From Anaerococcus murdochii (GTDB lineage Bacteria; Bacillota; Clostridia; Tissierellales; Peptoniphilaceae), in NCBI RefSeq assembly GCF_019957155.1, contig NZ_JAIPME010000002.1, forward strand, positions 1,240,001 to 1,304,000: a DNA stretch of 64,000 bases. The letters are read 5' to 3'. Position 1 is the first letter of the stretch; every line of letters begins with the position of its first letter. Positions 25,752 to 32,542 of this stretch are shown here, piece by piece. A model generated the notes under the pieces. The model searched no databases and was not told the DNA's origin. It saw only the letters and a program-made list of their open reading frames with translations. The position numbers were made by a program, and so were the translations under genes.

Positions 25752-26135
25752 CTAGTCTTTTTTTTGGATAATTTCAATTCTGTAACCGTCTGGATCTGTT
25801 ACAAAGAAATACTTGTTTGAATTTGGTGTAAGACCTCTGATTTCAGTTACTTCATAGCCTTTTCCCATCAAATCTGTCCTAAGAGTTTTGATGTCGGGAT
25901 TAGAAATGGCGATGTGGCCGTAGCCTGTGCCGATTTCGTAGCCTTCTTCTTGGTCGTAATTGTAGGTTAATTCTAATTCATAATCTGGGGAACCAGGAAG
26001 CATTAGATAAACTAAGTCAAATTTCTTTTCTGGAAATTCCTTTCTTCTTGATTCTACAAAACCCAATTCTTCTGTATAAAACTTAAAGGACTTATCAAGG
26101 TCCTTAACTCTTACCATTGTGTGTAAAAATTTCAT
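25752..26135 (-). CDS. gloA: glyoxalase I (lactoylglutathione lyase family)
   Basis: 127 aa, vicinal-oxygen-chelate fold. It converts the methylglyoxal-thiol hemithioacetal to the lactoyl thioester. Metal-ligand positions are visible in order: His in MKFLHTMVRV, Glu in YELELTYNY, His in GYGHIAI and Glu in GYRIEIIQ, the set typical of GloA. Length is right for the single-domain bacterial enzyme. An AAGGAGG ribosome site lies upstream. Since anaerobic Firmicutes usually lack glutathione, the co-thiol may differ. Confidence 0.88.
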   Translation of the reverse strand: MKFLHTMVRVKDLDKSFKFYTEELGFVESRRKEFPEKKFDLVYLMLPGSPDYELELTYNYDQEEGYEIGTGYGHIAISNPDIKTLRTDLMGKGYEVTEIRGLTPNSNKYFFVTDPDGYRIEIIQKKD

Positions 26136-26183
26136 AAGCTCCTCCTTATTTTATATATAACCCAAAAGGGGAAATATTATTCA

Positions 26184-26263
26184 CCTAAAATATTATTTAG
26201 GATTAGCTTTTAATAATTTTTAATAAAATTAAAGTTGACTTTAATATTATTTAGGTTTATAAT
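26184..26263 (+). promoter_or_regulatory. promoter and candidate operators of the DUF2089 operon
   Basis: TTGACT (26235-26240) and TATAAT (26258-26263) are 17 bases apart. The -35 box lies inside an inverted repeat TTAAAGT-TG-ACTTTAA (26229-26244). The sequence AATATTATTTAGG occurs in the spacer (26243-26255) and again at 26189-26201, where it is part of a palindrome CCTAAA-N6-TTTAGG (26184-26201). This spacing suggests autoregulation by the encoded helix-turn-helix protein. Confidence 0.6.
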
Positions 26264-26285
26264 GGTATTAACAAAGGAGGATGCC

Positions 26286-26579
26286 ATGGGAAATGATAAA
26301 AGAGAATGGATTGAAAATCTCGATGATAGCGAAATCGACTTTATCAAGAGATTTATCCTAGAATCGGGATCCTTAAAGGAAATGGCAGCAATCTACGGCG
26401 TATCCTACCCAACGGTGAGACTAAGGCTTGATAGGTTGATTGAAAAAATAAAATTAGCCGACAAGGAAGATAAGTCCTATGTGAGCCTTATAAAATCAAT
26501 GGCCATAGATGGGAAAATCACCCTAGATGCAGCCAAGATTTTGATTGAAGAATACAAGAAAGAAGGAGAAGAGAAATGA
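26286..26579 (+). CDS. DUF2089 family helix-turn-helix protein
   Basis: 97 aa from ATG 26286 behind AAAGGAGG; the longer frame from 26235 begins in the -35 box and is wrong. Residues 10-60 match the DUF2089 core, including SLKEMAAIYGVSYPTVRLRL, a clear helix-turn-helix. The N-terminal zinc ribbon found in many DUF2089 proteins is absent. Its stop overlaps the next start (ATGA), forming a two-gene unit of regulator and membrane protein, an arrangement that often means sensing at or control of the membrane. Confidence 0.82.
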   Translation: MGNDKREWIENLDDSEIDFIKRFILESGSLKEMAAIYGVSYPTVRLRLDRLIEKIKLADKEDKSYVSLIKSMAIDGKITLDAAKILIEEYKKEGEEK

Positions 26580-26881
26580 AGCTAGCTGCAGCAAACTCAG
26601 TAATAGCAATTTTAATTTTGTTCGTACCATTAATTTTGCAAATTTTGATATGTAAATATACAAAGGGAAGGGCAGGCTTAATCCTACCAGGGCTTTCTTT
26701 TATAATATCGATAATATATATGTTAAATATAGCAGATGATGGTAATTGGTGGATGGCAGTCCTTACAACTTTGGTAATAGCCAACATTCCAACAATAATC
26801 TACTACTTAATTTACAGGTACTACGACAATAAAGAAAAACAAAAAGACGAACTAGACAAGATGGAAATAATGGATATGTAG
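26576..26881 (+). CDS. small membrane protein in operon with DUF2089 regulator
   Basis: 101 aa with three probable membrane helices (about 7-25, 36-52 and 58-82) and a charged C-terminal tail rich in Lys, Glu and Asp. It is translationally coupled to the DUF2089 gene by a four-base overlap. No motif allows a function to be named. Confidence 0.65.
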   Translation: MKLAAANSVIAILILFVPLILQILICKYTKGRAGLILPGLSFIISIIYMLNIADDGNWWMAVLTTLVIANIPTIIYYLIYRYYDNKEKQKDELDKMEIMDM

Positions 26882-26885
26882 GATG

Positions 26886-26910
26886 GAGCGAGGCGAGACC
26901 TTGCTCTTTT
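26886..26910 (+). terminator. intrinsic terminator
   Basis: GAGCGAGG pairs with CCTTGCTC around a five-base loop, followed by four T. Confidence 0.7.
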
Positions 26911-27014
26911 AATATTGCCATTTTTTCAATATTATTGAAATATTTCTTATATTTGATACAATGTATATTAATTATTATATTTTTAATTAAAAATCAATTT
27001 TAAGGGGAGATAAA

Positions 27015-28127
27015 ATGAATAAAAAACTAATTAAAATATCAAGCCTTACCTTAGCTTTTGCCCTAAGTCTTGCAGCTTGTTCTGGAAAATCTGACAAAGA
27101 AACAGACAAATCTTCTAAAATTTCACAAGAAGATCTGCAAGCTAACAAGGAAGAAAAGGTCGAGGTGGAGAAAAATCCTAGTGAAAATAATGAAAAATTA
27201 GCTAAATTATATAATAAGGTCCTAGATGAAATTAATTCTTATAAAATTTCAGGCATAGAAGAAGGAGAATTCACCTATTCCTACGCCCTTGTAAAAACAG
27301 ACCAAGCTGATTATCCACAACTTTTAGTAGCGGAAGAGACTGATTTTGGCATATCTTATCTCAAATTATTTACTGCAAATGATGATTTTACAGATGTATT
27401 TCATGATGAAGATCCAATATCAATAGGGGTTGCATCTACTGGTGGTTTTAGGGGAATGCTTGCGCAAAATGCTGATTATAATGCCCTAATCTACACCACT
27501 TTTATGTCAGGCACAGGAGAAGGTCAACAAGAAAAAATCACAAGTTCTGTTGAAGATGATATTCTTAAGCTAGAAAGAGAAGTCATTTGGAAAGGAAGAA
27601 TTGATACCCTAGCTCCAGATGATTCAAAAGAGATAGAATTTTTTGAAATTGATGATAGGGATAAGCTTAATGACTTGGCAAAAATCAAAGATGGCGAATA
27701 CATCAAATCTTTAGACCAAGCAAAGGACGAAAAAGAAGAAAGCAAGGAAAATACAGACAAGTCATTAGAAGAGAAAATCAAAGCTGAGCGTAATGCCGGA
27801 AATATGGTTGCGACAGGAGTGGTAAGGGTATTTAACCATAATGAAATGATTGCTTACCAAAAATTAAACCCTAAAATGCTTCCGGATATGGGAGAATATT
27901 ATGCAGTTCTCATCTTAGATAAGCCTATGGATGTCACAATGCAATCGGGCGGTGGAGGCGGAGATTATACAAGGAATGTAGGTATAATAGGCCTTCCAGA
28001 AGATATGATGGACTACGATGGGCAAAATATTACAATAAGCTTCACAAATACAGATGGTCACTGGCAATCTGACGTGAGCCTACCAATGGATGCTCCAAGG
28101 ATGCACCAGGTAAAAGTTTTAGAATAA
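27015..28127 (+). CDS. lipoprotein of unknown function
   Basis: 370 aa with a lipoprotein signal ending LAAC (Cys near residue 22), then a Lys/Glu/Ser-rich linker to about residue 65, a folded region to about 235, a second charged linker (KDEKEESKENTDKSLEEK), and a C-terminal domain with QSGGGGGDYTRNVGI near 312. The C-terminal domain resembles the part of many Firmicutes lipoproteins that follows a DUF-type sensor, but I do not recognise a family. TTGAAA (26935) and TACAAT (26957) form its promoter. Confidence 0.72.
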   Translation: MNKKLIKISSLTLAFALSLAACSGKSDKETDKSSKISQEDLQANKEEKVEVEKNPSENNEKLAKLYNKVLDEINSYKISGIEEGEFTYSYALVKTDQADYPQLLVAEETDFGISYLKLFTANDDFTDVFHDEDPISIGVASTGGFRGMLAQNADYNALIYTTFMSGTGEGQQEKITSSVEDDILKLEREVIWKGRIDTLAPDDSKEIEFFEIDDRDKLNDLAKIKDGEYIKSLDQAKDEKEESKENTDKSLEEKIKAERNAGNMVATGVVRVFNHNEMIAYQKLNPKMLPDMGEYYAVLILDKPMDVTMQSGGGGGDYTRNVGIIGLPEDMMDYDGQNITISFTNTDGHWQSDVSLPMDAPRMHQVKVLE

Positions 28128-28144
28128 TATTTTTATTAACAAAT

Positions 28145-28192
28145 AAAATGTACCAAGTTTAGTCCTTTGATAAAACTTGGTACATTTTTTTT
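28145..28192 (+). terminator. intrinsic terminator
   Basis: AAAATGTACCAAGTTT pairs with AAACTTGGTACATTTT, followed by further T. Confidence 0.88.
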
Positions 28193-28213
28193 ATAGTATT
28201 TTATTTTTAAAAA

Positions 28214-28720
28214 TTACTTTTTAAGCCCTAAGTAAATTATTCCATCAGATTCATAAAGGATTTTAAAACCTAAATCTTTATGGATTTTCAAAGCAACTGC
28301 ACGTTCTTTTTCAAAATTATTGGAAAGGGCCCTTATAGAATCAAAGGAAAAAGCCTTTTTGATTAGAAGCTTAAGTCCTAATTTTCCATATCCTTGGCAC
28401 CTAAATTCGTCTTTAATCACAATTCCTATATCCCTTGCATCAGGATTAAGCCTTGAAGGATGAAAATTTACATCACCTACAAAGGTTTTTATATCTTGGT
28501 CATAAATATAGGCGTAAAAAAACTTCCCAGGATTAGCAAAATAAAGGTCATACCATTTTCCCCAATAGGCATCGTCATGGTTGATAGTCCCAGTTTCCTT
28601 ATCATAGCCAGGAAAAACATCATAACCCTTGTTGTAGGCCATAGTTGCAGGATCATTTAGGAGATTTTTGGCAAAGTCTAATTCGTTTTCTTTTGGGAGA
28701 TATAGCTTTATATTTTTCAT
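28214..28720 (-). CDS. GNAT family N-acetyltransferase
   Basis: 168 aa. The GNAT acetyl-CoA region is visible as DIGIVIKDEFRCQGYGKLGL (motif A) near residue 100, with the typical N-terminal sheet FAYIYDQDIKTFVGDVNFHP before it. The acetyl acceptor is unknown. On the minus strand its ATG overlaps the methyltransferase stop (ATGA), so the two genes are one transcript. Confidence 0.82.
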   Translation of the reverse strand: MKNIKLYLPKENELDFAKNLLNDPATMAYNKGYDVFPGYDKETGTINHDDAYWGKWYDLYFANPGKFFYAYIYDQDIKTFVGDVNFHPSRLNPDARDIGIVIKDEFRCQGYGKLGLKLLIKKAFSFDSIRALSNNFEKERAVALKIHKDLGFKILYESDGIIYLGLKK

Positions 28721-29520
28721 TTTTTATTTTTGCATACAAAAAGAAGGTGGTTTGTTGCCCCGAGTGTTTCTGGGCATTTGCAGTGACTTAAGTGCCAGTC
28801 TAGGTAATTATTAAAAGATTCTTCAGTCATTTCTTCGAGTTGTTTACTTAAAACTTCAGCGAATCCATCACTTGCTATTATTTCTTTTATTTCAATACCT
28901 TTATCTTCAATCATTTTTCTCGCTTCATTGACTTTAAAAAATACAAAAGGTCTATCTATTAATCTTTGTTTTTCGCTTATATAGGCAGAGCTTGAAAATA
29001 TGTTTATATTATAATTAATTGATTCGCTAATTAATACCATATCGTGATTTATATAGGCAATTAATATGTGGCCACCATCCTTGCAAACTCTTTTAGCCTG
29101 GCTAAGTACGTCTTTTCTGTCCTTTTCATTTGATAGGTGATACATCGGTCCAAAAATTAGGACTAAGTCAAAATAATTTTCTTCCAAATCTTTTAGGTCG
29201 AAAGATGACTTATTATAGGCCTTTATATTTAAAAAATCTTTTGCTTTTAACTTTAAAGTATTAAAATTTGAAGTAGATGGCTCGAACGCAGTAACTTCTT
29301 TAACTTTTGAGGCAAGATAGATTGTATAAACTCCAGTTCCAGCCCCGACGTCAAGAACCTTAGAATCTGAGTTAATTAAATTATCGATTTCCCTTTGGGT
29401 AGTGATTTTCTCAACTAGTCCAGTTCGTGATTTAAGTCGTTTTTCCTCATCAAAAAGTTTATAGAGCTCTTCATTTCTTTTTAAATCGTCATCAATTTTT
29501 ATTATTTTTTCCATATCCAT
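28717..29520 (-). CDS. class I SAM-dependent methyltransferase
   Basis: 267 aa with the SAM-binding motif I VLDVGAGTGVYTIYLA near residue 55, an acidic end of strand 2 (TAFEPS), and post-motif LVLIFGPMYHL. An AAGGAG ribosome site is correctly placed for the start at 29520. The substrate is unknown; the family includes small-molecule and RNA methylases. It leads a two-gene minus-strand unit with the acetyltransferase. Confidence 0.85.
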   Translation of the reverse strand: MDMEKIIKIDDDLKRNEELYKLFDEEKRLKSRTGLVEKITTQREIDNLINSDSKVLDVGAGTGVYTIYLASKVKEVTAFEPSTSNFNTLKLKAKDFLNIKAYNKSSFDLKDLEENYFDLVLIFGPMYHLSNEKDRKDVLSQAKRVCKDGGHILIAYINHDMVLISESINYNINIFSSSAYISEKQRLIDRPFVFFKVNEARKMIEDKGIEIKEIIASDGFAEVLSKQLEEMTEESFNNYLDWHLSHCKCPETLGATNHLLFVCKNKK

Positions 29521-29581
29521 AAGATTCTCCTTTTAGATAAATATACCCTAATATAAGATAGTGTGAGATAAGTGATTGAAT

Positions 29582-29610
29582 TTGAAAAATTAGGGAAATT
29601 AGTATATAAT
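29582..29610 (+). promoter_or_regulatory. promoter of the Fst-type antitoxin RNA
   Basis: TTGAAA (29582-29587) and TATAAT (29605-29610) with a 17-base spacer give a predicted start near 29617. No protein-coding gene follows it on this strand before the terminator at 29728. Confidence 0.75.
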
Positions 29611-29616
29611 GCTAGT

Positions 29617-29728
29617 AAGAGAAGCCACCTCTAATAAAGCCACAAAGCTTTCAAACTTTGTGATACAAATGAAGAGTATTTCCCAGAAATGGGGCATCAA
29701 AAAAGCAGGAGTGTCAGTCCTGCTTTTT
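29617..29728 (+). ncRNA. antisense antitoxin RNA (RNA II-like) of an Fst/par-type toxin-antitoxin locus
   Basis: A roughly 112-base transcript is predicted from the promoter at 29582 to the T run of the terminator at 29728. It starts with a hairpin CACAAAG...CTTTGTG (29641-29662). At 29674-29698 it carries GAGTATTTCCC-N7-GGGCATC, which recurs as GAGTATTTCCC-N5-GGGCATC at 29810-29832 over the toxin start codon. Because the toxin RNA is read from the other strand, the two RNAs are complementary at the repeat and at the shared terminator, the known pairing scheme of Fst systems. Confidence 0.75.
29699..29728. terminator. shared bidirectional terminator of the toxin and antitoxin RNAs
   Basis: AAAGCAGGA (29702-29710), a seven-base loop, then TCCTGCTTT, with T runs on both strands. 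The toxin stop codon lies at the loop. Confidence 0.88.
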
Positions 29729-29824
29729 GTCTTTGCTACGTTTTTCTTTCCATAATTCAAAAAGAATATTAGCTAGCAAAGGTAATACAAATGATGATAA
29801 AATTATCATGAGTATTTCCCCCAT
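29714..29824 (-). CDS. Fst-like type I toxin peptide
   Basis: 36 aa read on the minus strand from ATG 29824 to TGA 29716-29714. It has an acidic start (MGEIL), one hydrophobic helix (residues about 6-24, MIILSSFVLPLLANILF) and a charged tail WKEKRSKDKKQD, the form of Fst/Ldr membrane toxins. GGGGGTG lies seven bases before the ATG and can pair with an upstream CCCC (stem ATCCCC/GGGGGT, 29833-29852), hiding the ribosome site as in Fst RNA I. The stop codon falls in the terminator loop. Confidence 0.75.
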   Translation of the reverse strand: MGEILMIILSSFVLPLLANILFELWKEKRSKDKKQD

Positions 29825-29858
29825 AGGGCATCACCCCCTTTCTGTCGGGGATAATAAT

Positions 29859-29867
29859 ATTATATCA
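29859..29867 (-). promoter_or_regulatory. extended -10 promoter of the toxin RNA
   Basis: On the minus strand TGATATAAT (29867-29859) is an extended -10 element; the -35 region is only T-rich. The predicted start near 29852 gives a toxin RNA of about 154 bases. Confidence 0.55.
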
Positions 29868-29882
29868 TAAATTTATAAGATA

Positions 29883-29912
29883 AAAAATCCGAGGCCAAGA
29901 CCTCGGATTTTT
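29883..29912 (-). terminator. intrinsic terminator after tRNA-Ala
   Basis: AAATCCGAGG and CCTCGGATTT pair around a six-base loop, followed on the minus strand by a T run. It separates the tRNA from the toxin promoter. Confidence 0.88.
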
Positions 29913-29918
29913 GCTATT

Positions 29919-29994
29919 TGGTGGAGAATAGGGGATTTGAACCCCTGACCTCTTGGCTGCCAGCCAAGCGCTCTCCCAGCTGAGCTAATTCCCC
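29919..29994 (-). tRNA. tRNA-Ala (anticodon GGC)
   Basis: 76 bases including an encoded CCA. The acceptor arm GGGGAAT pairs with ATTCTCC, the D arm reads GCTC...GAGC, the anticodon arm TTGGC-TGGCAGCC carries GGC in the loop, and the T arm is AGGGG-TTCAAAT-CCCCT. An extended -10 TGGTATAAT (around 30010-30018 on the minus strand) precedes it. Confidence 0.95.
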
Positions 29995-30028
29995 AAATAC
30001 ATGTCTATTATACCATAGAAGAAATTTA

Positions 30029-30052
30029 AAAGCCACCCATAAGAGTGGCTTT
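30029..30052 (-). terminator. intrinsic terminator after the acidic lipoprotein gene
   Basis: AAAGCCAC and GTGGCTTT arms around an eight-base loop, followed on the minus strand by TTTTAAATTT. Confidence 0.7.
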
Positions 30053-30072
30053 CTGACTTAGTGAAATTACTA

Positions 30073-30339
30073 TTAGTTATTTCCTTTGTCTTTTGATTCT
30101 GTTTCTTTTTCTACTTTTTCTTCAGCTGCATCTTTAGCTGCATCTTTTGCTTCATCTTCTGCTTTGTCAGCATCTTCTTGAGCATCTTTTGCATCTTCAA
30201 CTTTTTCTTCAGCTTTTTCTTCAGCTGGAGCTTCTGTTTTAGTAGTTGTTTCTGTTGGTTCTTCTGCTTTTTTGTCAGCTGAGTTACCACATGCGCTTAG
30301 CACTAATGCTAGAGCTAATAGAGAAAATAATTTTTTCAT
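30073..30339 (-). CDS. small acidic low-complexity lipoprotein
   Basis: 88 aa. A lipoprotein signal ends LSAC (Cys near residue 17), and the whole mature part is built from Glu, Lys, Asp, Ala and Thr in short heptad-like runs such as AEEKAEEKVEDAKDAQEDAD, so it is probably an extended or coiled-coil surface peptide. No family recognised. It is the third gene of a minus-strand unit; its AGGAGG ribosome site covers the MATE stop codon region. Confidence 0.72.
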   Translation of the reverse strand: MKKLFSLLALALVLSACGNSADKKAEEPTETTTKTEAPAEEKAEEKVEDAKDAQEDADKAEDEAKDAAKDAAEEKVEKETESKDKGNN

Positions 30340-30348
30340 AGTACCCTC

Positions 30349-31695
30349 CTATATTTTCTTGTGTACCCATTCTCCTAAATTAAATCTGTGTCTTAAACTC
30401 AAAAATCTTGATGCCTGGTCAGATAGGATACCAATCCAGATACCGGCTAGTCCTAGGTTTAGGACATTAACACAGATAAGAGTTACTATGGATCTGATAA
30501 AGGTTACAGACACGAGTGCAACTCCTAACGTATATTTTACATCACCTGCGGCTCTTAAGCAACCCCCATATATAACTTGTGAGATTTGTAGGAGGACAAT
30601 AATTGTCAGAAACCTTGAAATTAGAACGCCCATGTCCAATATATGATTTTCATTAAAAAAGATAAAAAATATATTTCTGCCGAAAAATATCATTATTAGT
30701 GAGAATATTACCGAAAATATAAAGCCTAATTCCTGACAAGACTTTCCGAGTTTGAGGGCTTCGTCCTTATGGCCTGCTCCCAGGGCGTTTCCTGTAAGGG
30801 CAATGGCTGCCACTTGCATACCGTCACCAAAGGAGAAGGATAGGCCAAGAAGGTTCATACCGACGTTGTGGGCGGCAAAGGCCTCTGTACCAAGCCTTGC
30901 GGCTGTAATTGCTGTAATCATAAAGCCAATCCTTGCTGAAATATTTTCCACAAAGAGGTTTACGGCTAGGTTTTTAATTTCTCCAGCAATTTCCATAGAG
31001 AATTTGAATTTATTTTTTGCCATGGTCCTAAAATTCATATAAGAATTTTTATCGATTAAAGATATAAGGCACATTATTGTTGCGACCACAGTTCCCAAGA
31101 CTGTCGCAAGGGCTGCACCTCTGACTCCCATCCTTGGGAAGCCAAACCTTCCTTCAATTAGCAAAAAGTTTAGGCTGATATTTACAACTGACGATACCAT
31201 ATTTGAAATAAAGGCGATTTGAGTGTTGCCACAGCCCCTGTGAGCCGCATTTATGAGCATGGATAGGGCATTAAAAATCAAACCTATCATTATTATCATG
31301 TAATAATCGTAGGCCAATTTGTGGGTTTCTGTGTTTGATCCAGCAAGTTCAAGGATTTTCCCTGCGAAGGGTATCATCAACAAGTCTACAAATATTACAA
31401 AAAACACCATGATGTAGAGGGCGGTTGTTAGTGTCACGTTGGCCTTATCTCTTTTGCCTTCGCCTTGGCGTCTGGCTATTAAGGCCGAAACGGCAGCATT
31501 TATTGCAAAAAAGACTGACAAGGACAAAAACTTCGGCTGGATTGTAAGCCCAATCGCAGCTATTGCCGCAGGTCCTAAACTTGAAACCATGAAGGTATCG
31601 ATAAAGCCTGCTATTGACACAAAGAAAAATTCAAGGACTGCCGGCCAAGCTATGGATAAGGATTTTTTAAAATAAGTTTTCCTATTTCTTTCCAT
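30349..31695 (-). CDS. MATE family efflux transporter
   Basis: 448 aa, about 12 membrane helices in two halves. Typical MATE pieces are SIAWPAVLEFFFVSIAGFIDTF at the N-terminus (split across helix 1), GLTIQPKFLSLSVFFAINAA, and AFAAHNVGMNLLGLSFSFGDG in the second half. These are cation- or proton-coupled exporters of drugs or metabolites; the substrate is not inferable. It starts one base after the stop of the upstream kinase gene, so the two are coupled. Confidence 0.9.
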   Translation of the reverse strand: MERNRKTYFKKSLSIAWPAVLEFFFVSIAGFIDTFMVSSLGPAAIAAIGLTIQPKFLSLSVFFAINAAVSALIARRQGEGKRDKANVTLTTALYIMVFFVIFVDLLMIPFAGKILELAGSNTETHKLAYDYYMIIMIGLIFNALSMLINAAHRGCGNTQIAFISNMVSSVVNISLNFLLIEGRFGFPRMGVRGAALATVLGTVVATIMCLISLIDKNSYMNFRTMAKNKFKFSMEIAGEIKNLAVNLFVENISARIGFMITAITAARLGTEAFAAHNVGMNLLGLSFSFGDGMQVAAIALTGNALGAGHKDEALKLGKSCQELGFIFSVIFSLIMIFFGRNIFFIFFNENHILDMGVLISRFLTIIVLLQISQVIYGGCLRAAGDVKYTLGVALVSVTFIRSIVTLICVNVLNLGLAGIWIGILSDQASRFLSLRHRFNLGEWVHKKI

Positions 31696-31696
31696 C

Positions 31697-32455
31697 CTAG
31701 GCTCCTATCAAAGTAAGGTATTTTTCAATATTTATTTCAATTGCACCTGGATTTTTCTTTTCATTTGCAACCATGATTTTAATTATATCCTGACAAGTTT
31801 TTTCGATTGCTTTTGGGATATCAAAATCTTTTAAAAGATAGCCTATAAAAAGCCCGTCAAAGAGATCGCCAGACCCACCGACTTTGATGTCTTTTTTGTC
31901 ATAGAAAATGGCATTTTCCTTACCGTCGTAGTAAAGAACGGCAGGTTTTCCGTCCTTATCTGCGGATGTGATTATAATTTTCTTGCCATTTTTTGTAATG
32001 CCATCAATATCAAGGTCTAGGAATTTGGCTTCTGTTTGGTTTGGAATAATGATGTCGGAGACGTCCACCAAGTCCTTGTAGTTTGCGACCTTAGTCTCGT
32101 CAAGTCCTGGATAAAGGGCACCGTCGTCGCCCATGATTGGGTCAAATACAATGATTGGTTTGTAATCGAGATTTTTTATAAAATCTTTTATCATTTCTTT
32201 TTGGCTGGCGTTTTCTATGTAGCCAATAAAAATTAGGTCAAATTTGATTCCTAAATTCTCCCAGTTTGCAAGACTATCCTTGATAAAGGGATCTATATTA
32301 AAAAAAGCATTTCCACCTAGGGAAAAGTTGTTTGCTATCATTGCTGTTGGCAGCAAAAAAACTTCACAATCCATATAGGAAAGGACTGGTGCCATTAGCC
32401 TTCCAGCTATTTTCCCCTTGGATACGAAGTCATTTAAAATTAGTACATTTTTCAT
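31697..32455 (-). CDS. pyridoxamine/pyridoxal kinase-like protein (PdxY family, ribokinase fold)
   Basis: 252 aa. The PdxY/PdxK pattern includes LILNDFVSKGKIAGRLMAPV, IVFDPIMGDDGALYPG near residue 105, and the anion-hole and base motif GGSGDLFDGLF near 195. It probably phosphorylates pyridoxal or pyridoxamine with ATP, feeding PLP salvage. It heads the minus-strand unit with the MATE exporter. In PdxY enzymes the GSGD motif replaces the GAGD of other ribokinases, as seen here. Confidence 0.82.
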   Translation of the reverse strand: MKNVLILNDFVSKGKIAGRLMAPVLSYMDCEVFLLPTAMIANNFSLGGNAFFNIDPFIKDSLANWENLGIKFDLIFIGYIENASQKEMIKDFIKNLDYKPIIVFDPIMGDDGALYPGLDETKVANYKDLVDVSDIIIPNQTEAKFLDLDIDGITKNGKKIIITSADKDGKPAVLYYDGKENAIFYDKKDIKVGGSGDLFDGLFIGYLLKDFDIPKAIEKTCQDIIKIMVANEKKNPGAIEINIEKYLTLIGA

Positions 32456-32542
32456 TTAAAACTCCTTGGCATTATTCTATTGATTTGAAATAATAAGTCA
32501 AATATTTATAGATATCTAACTTTAAAGAAGTATAGTAATAAT

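Noticed and set aside
30001..30060. Integration site in the tRNA-Ala gene
   Set aside because: The tRNA is complete with CCA, and no integrase or repeated tRNA end was seen nearby.
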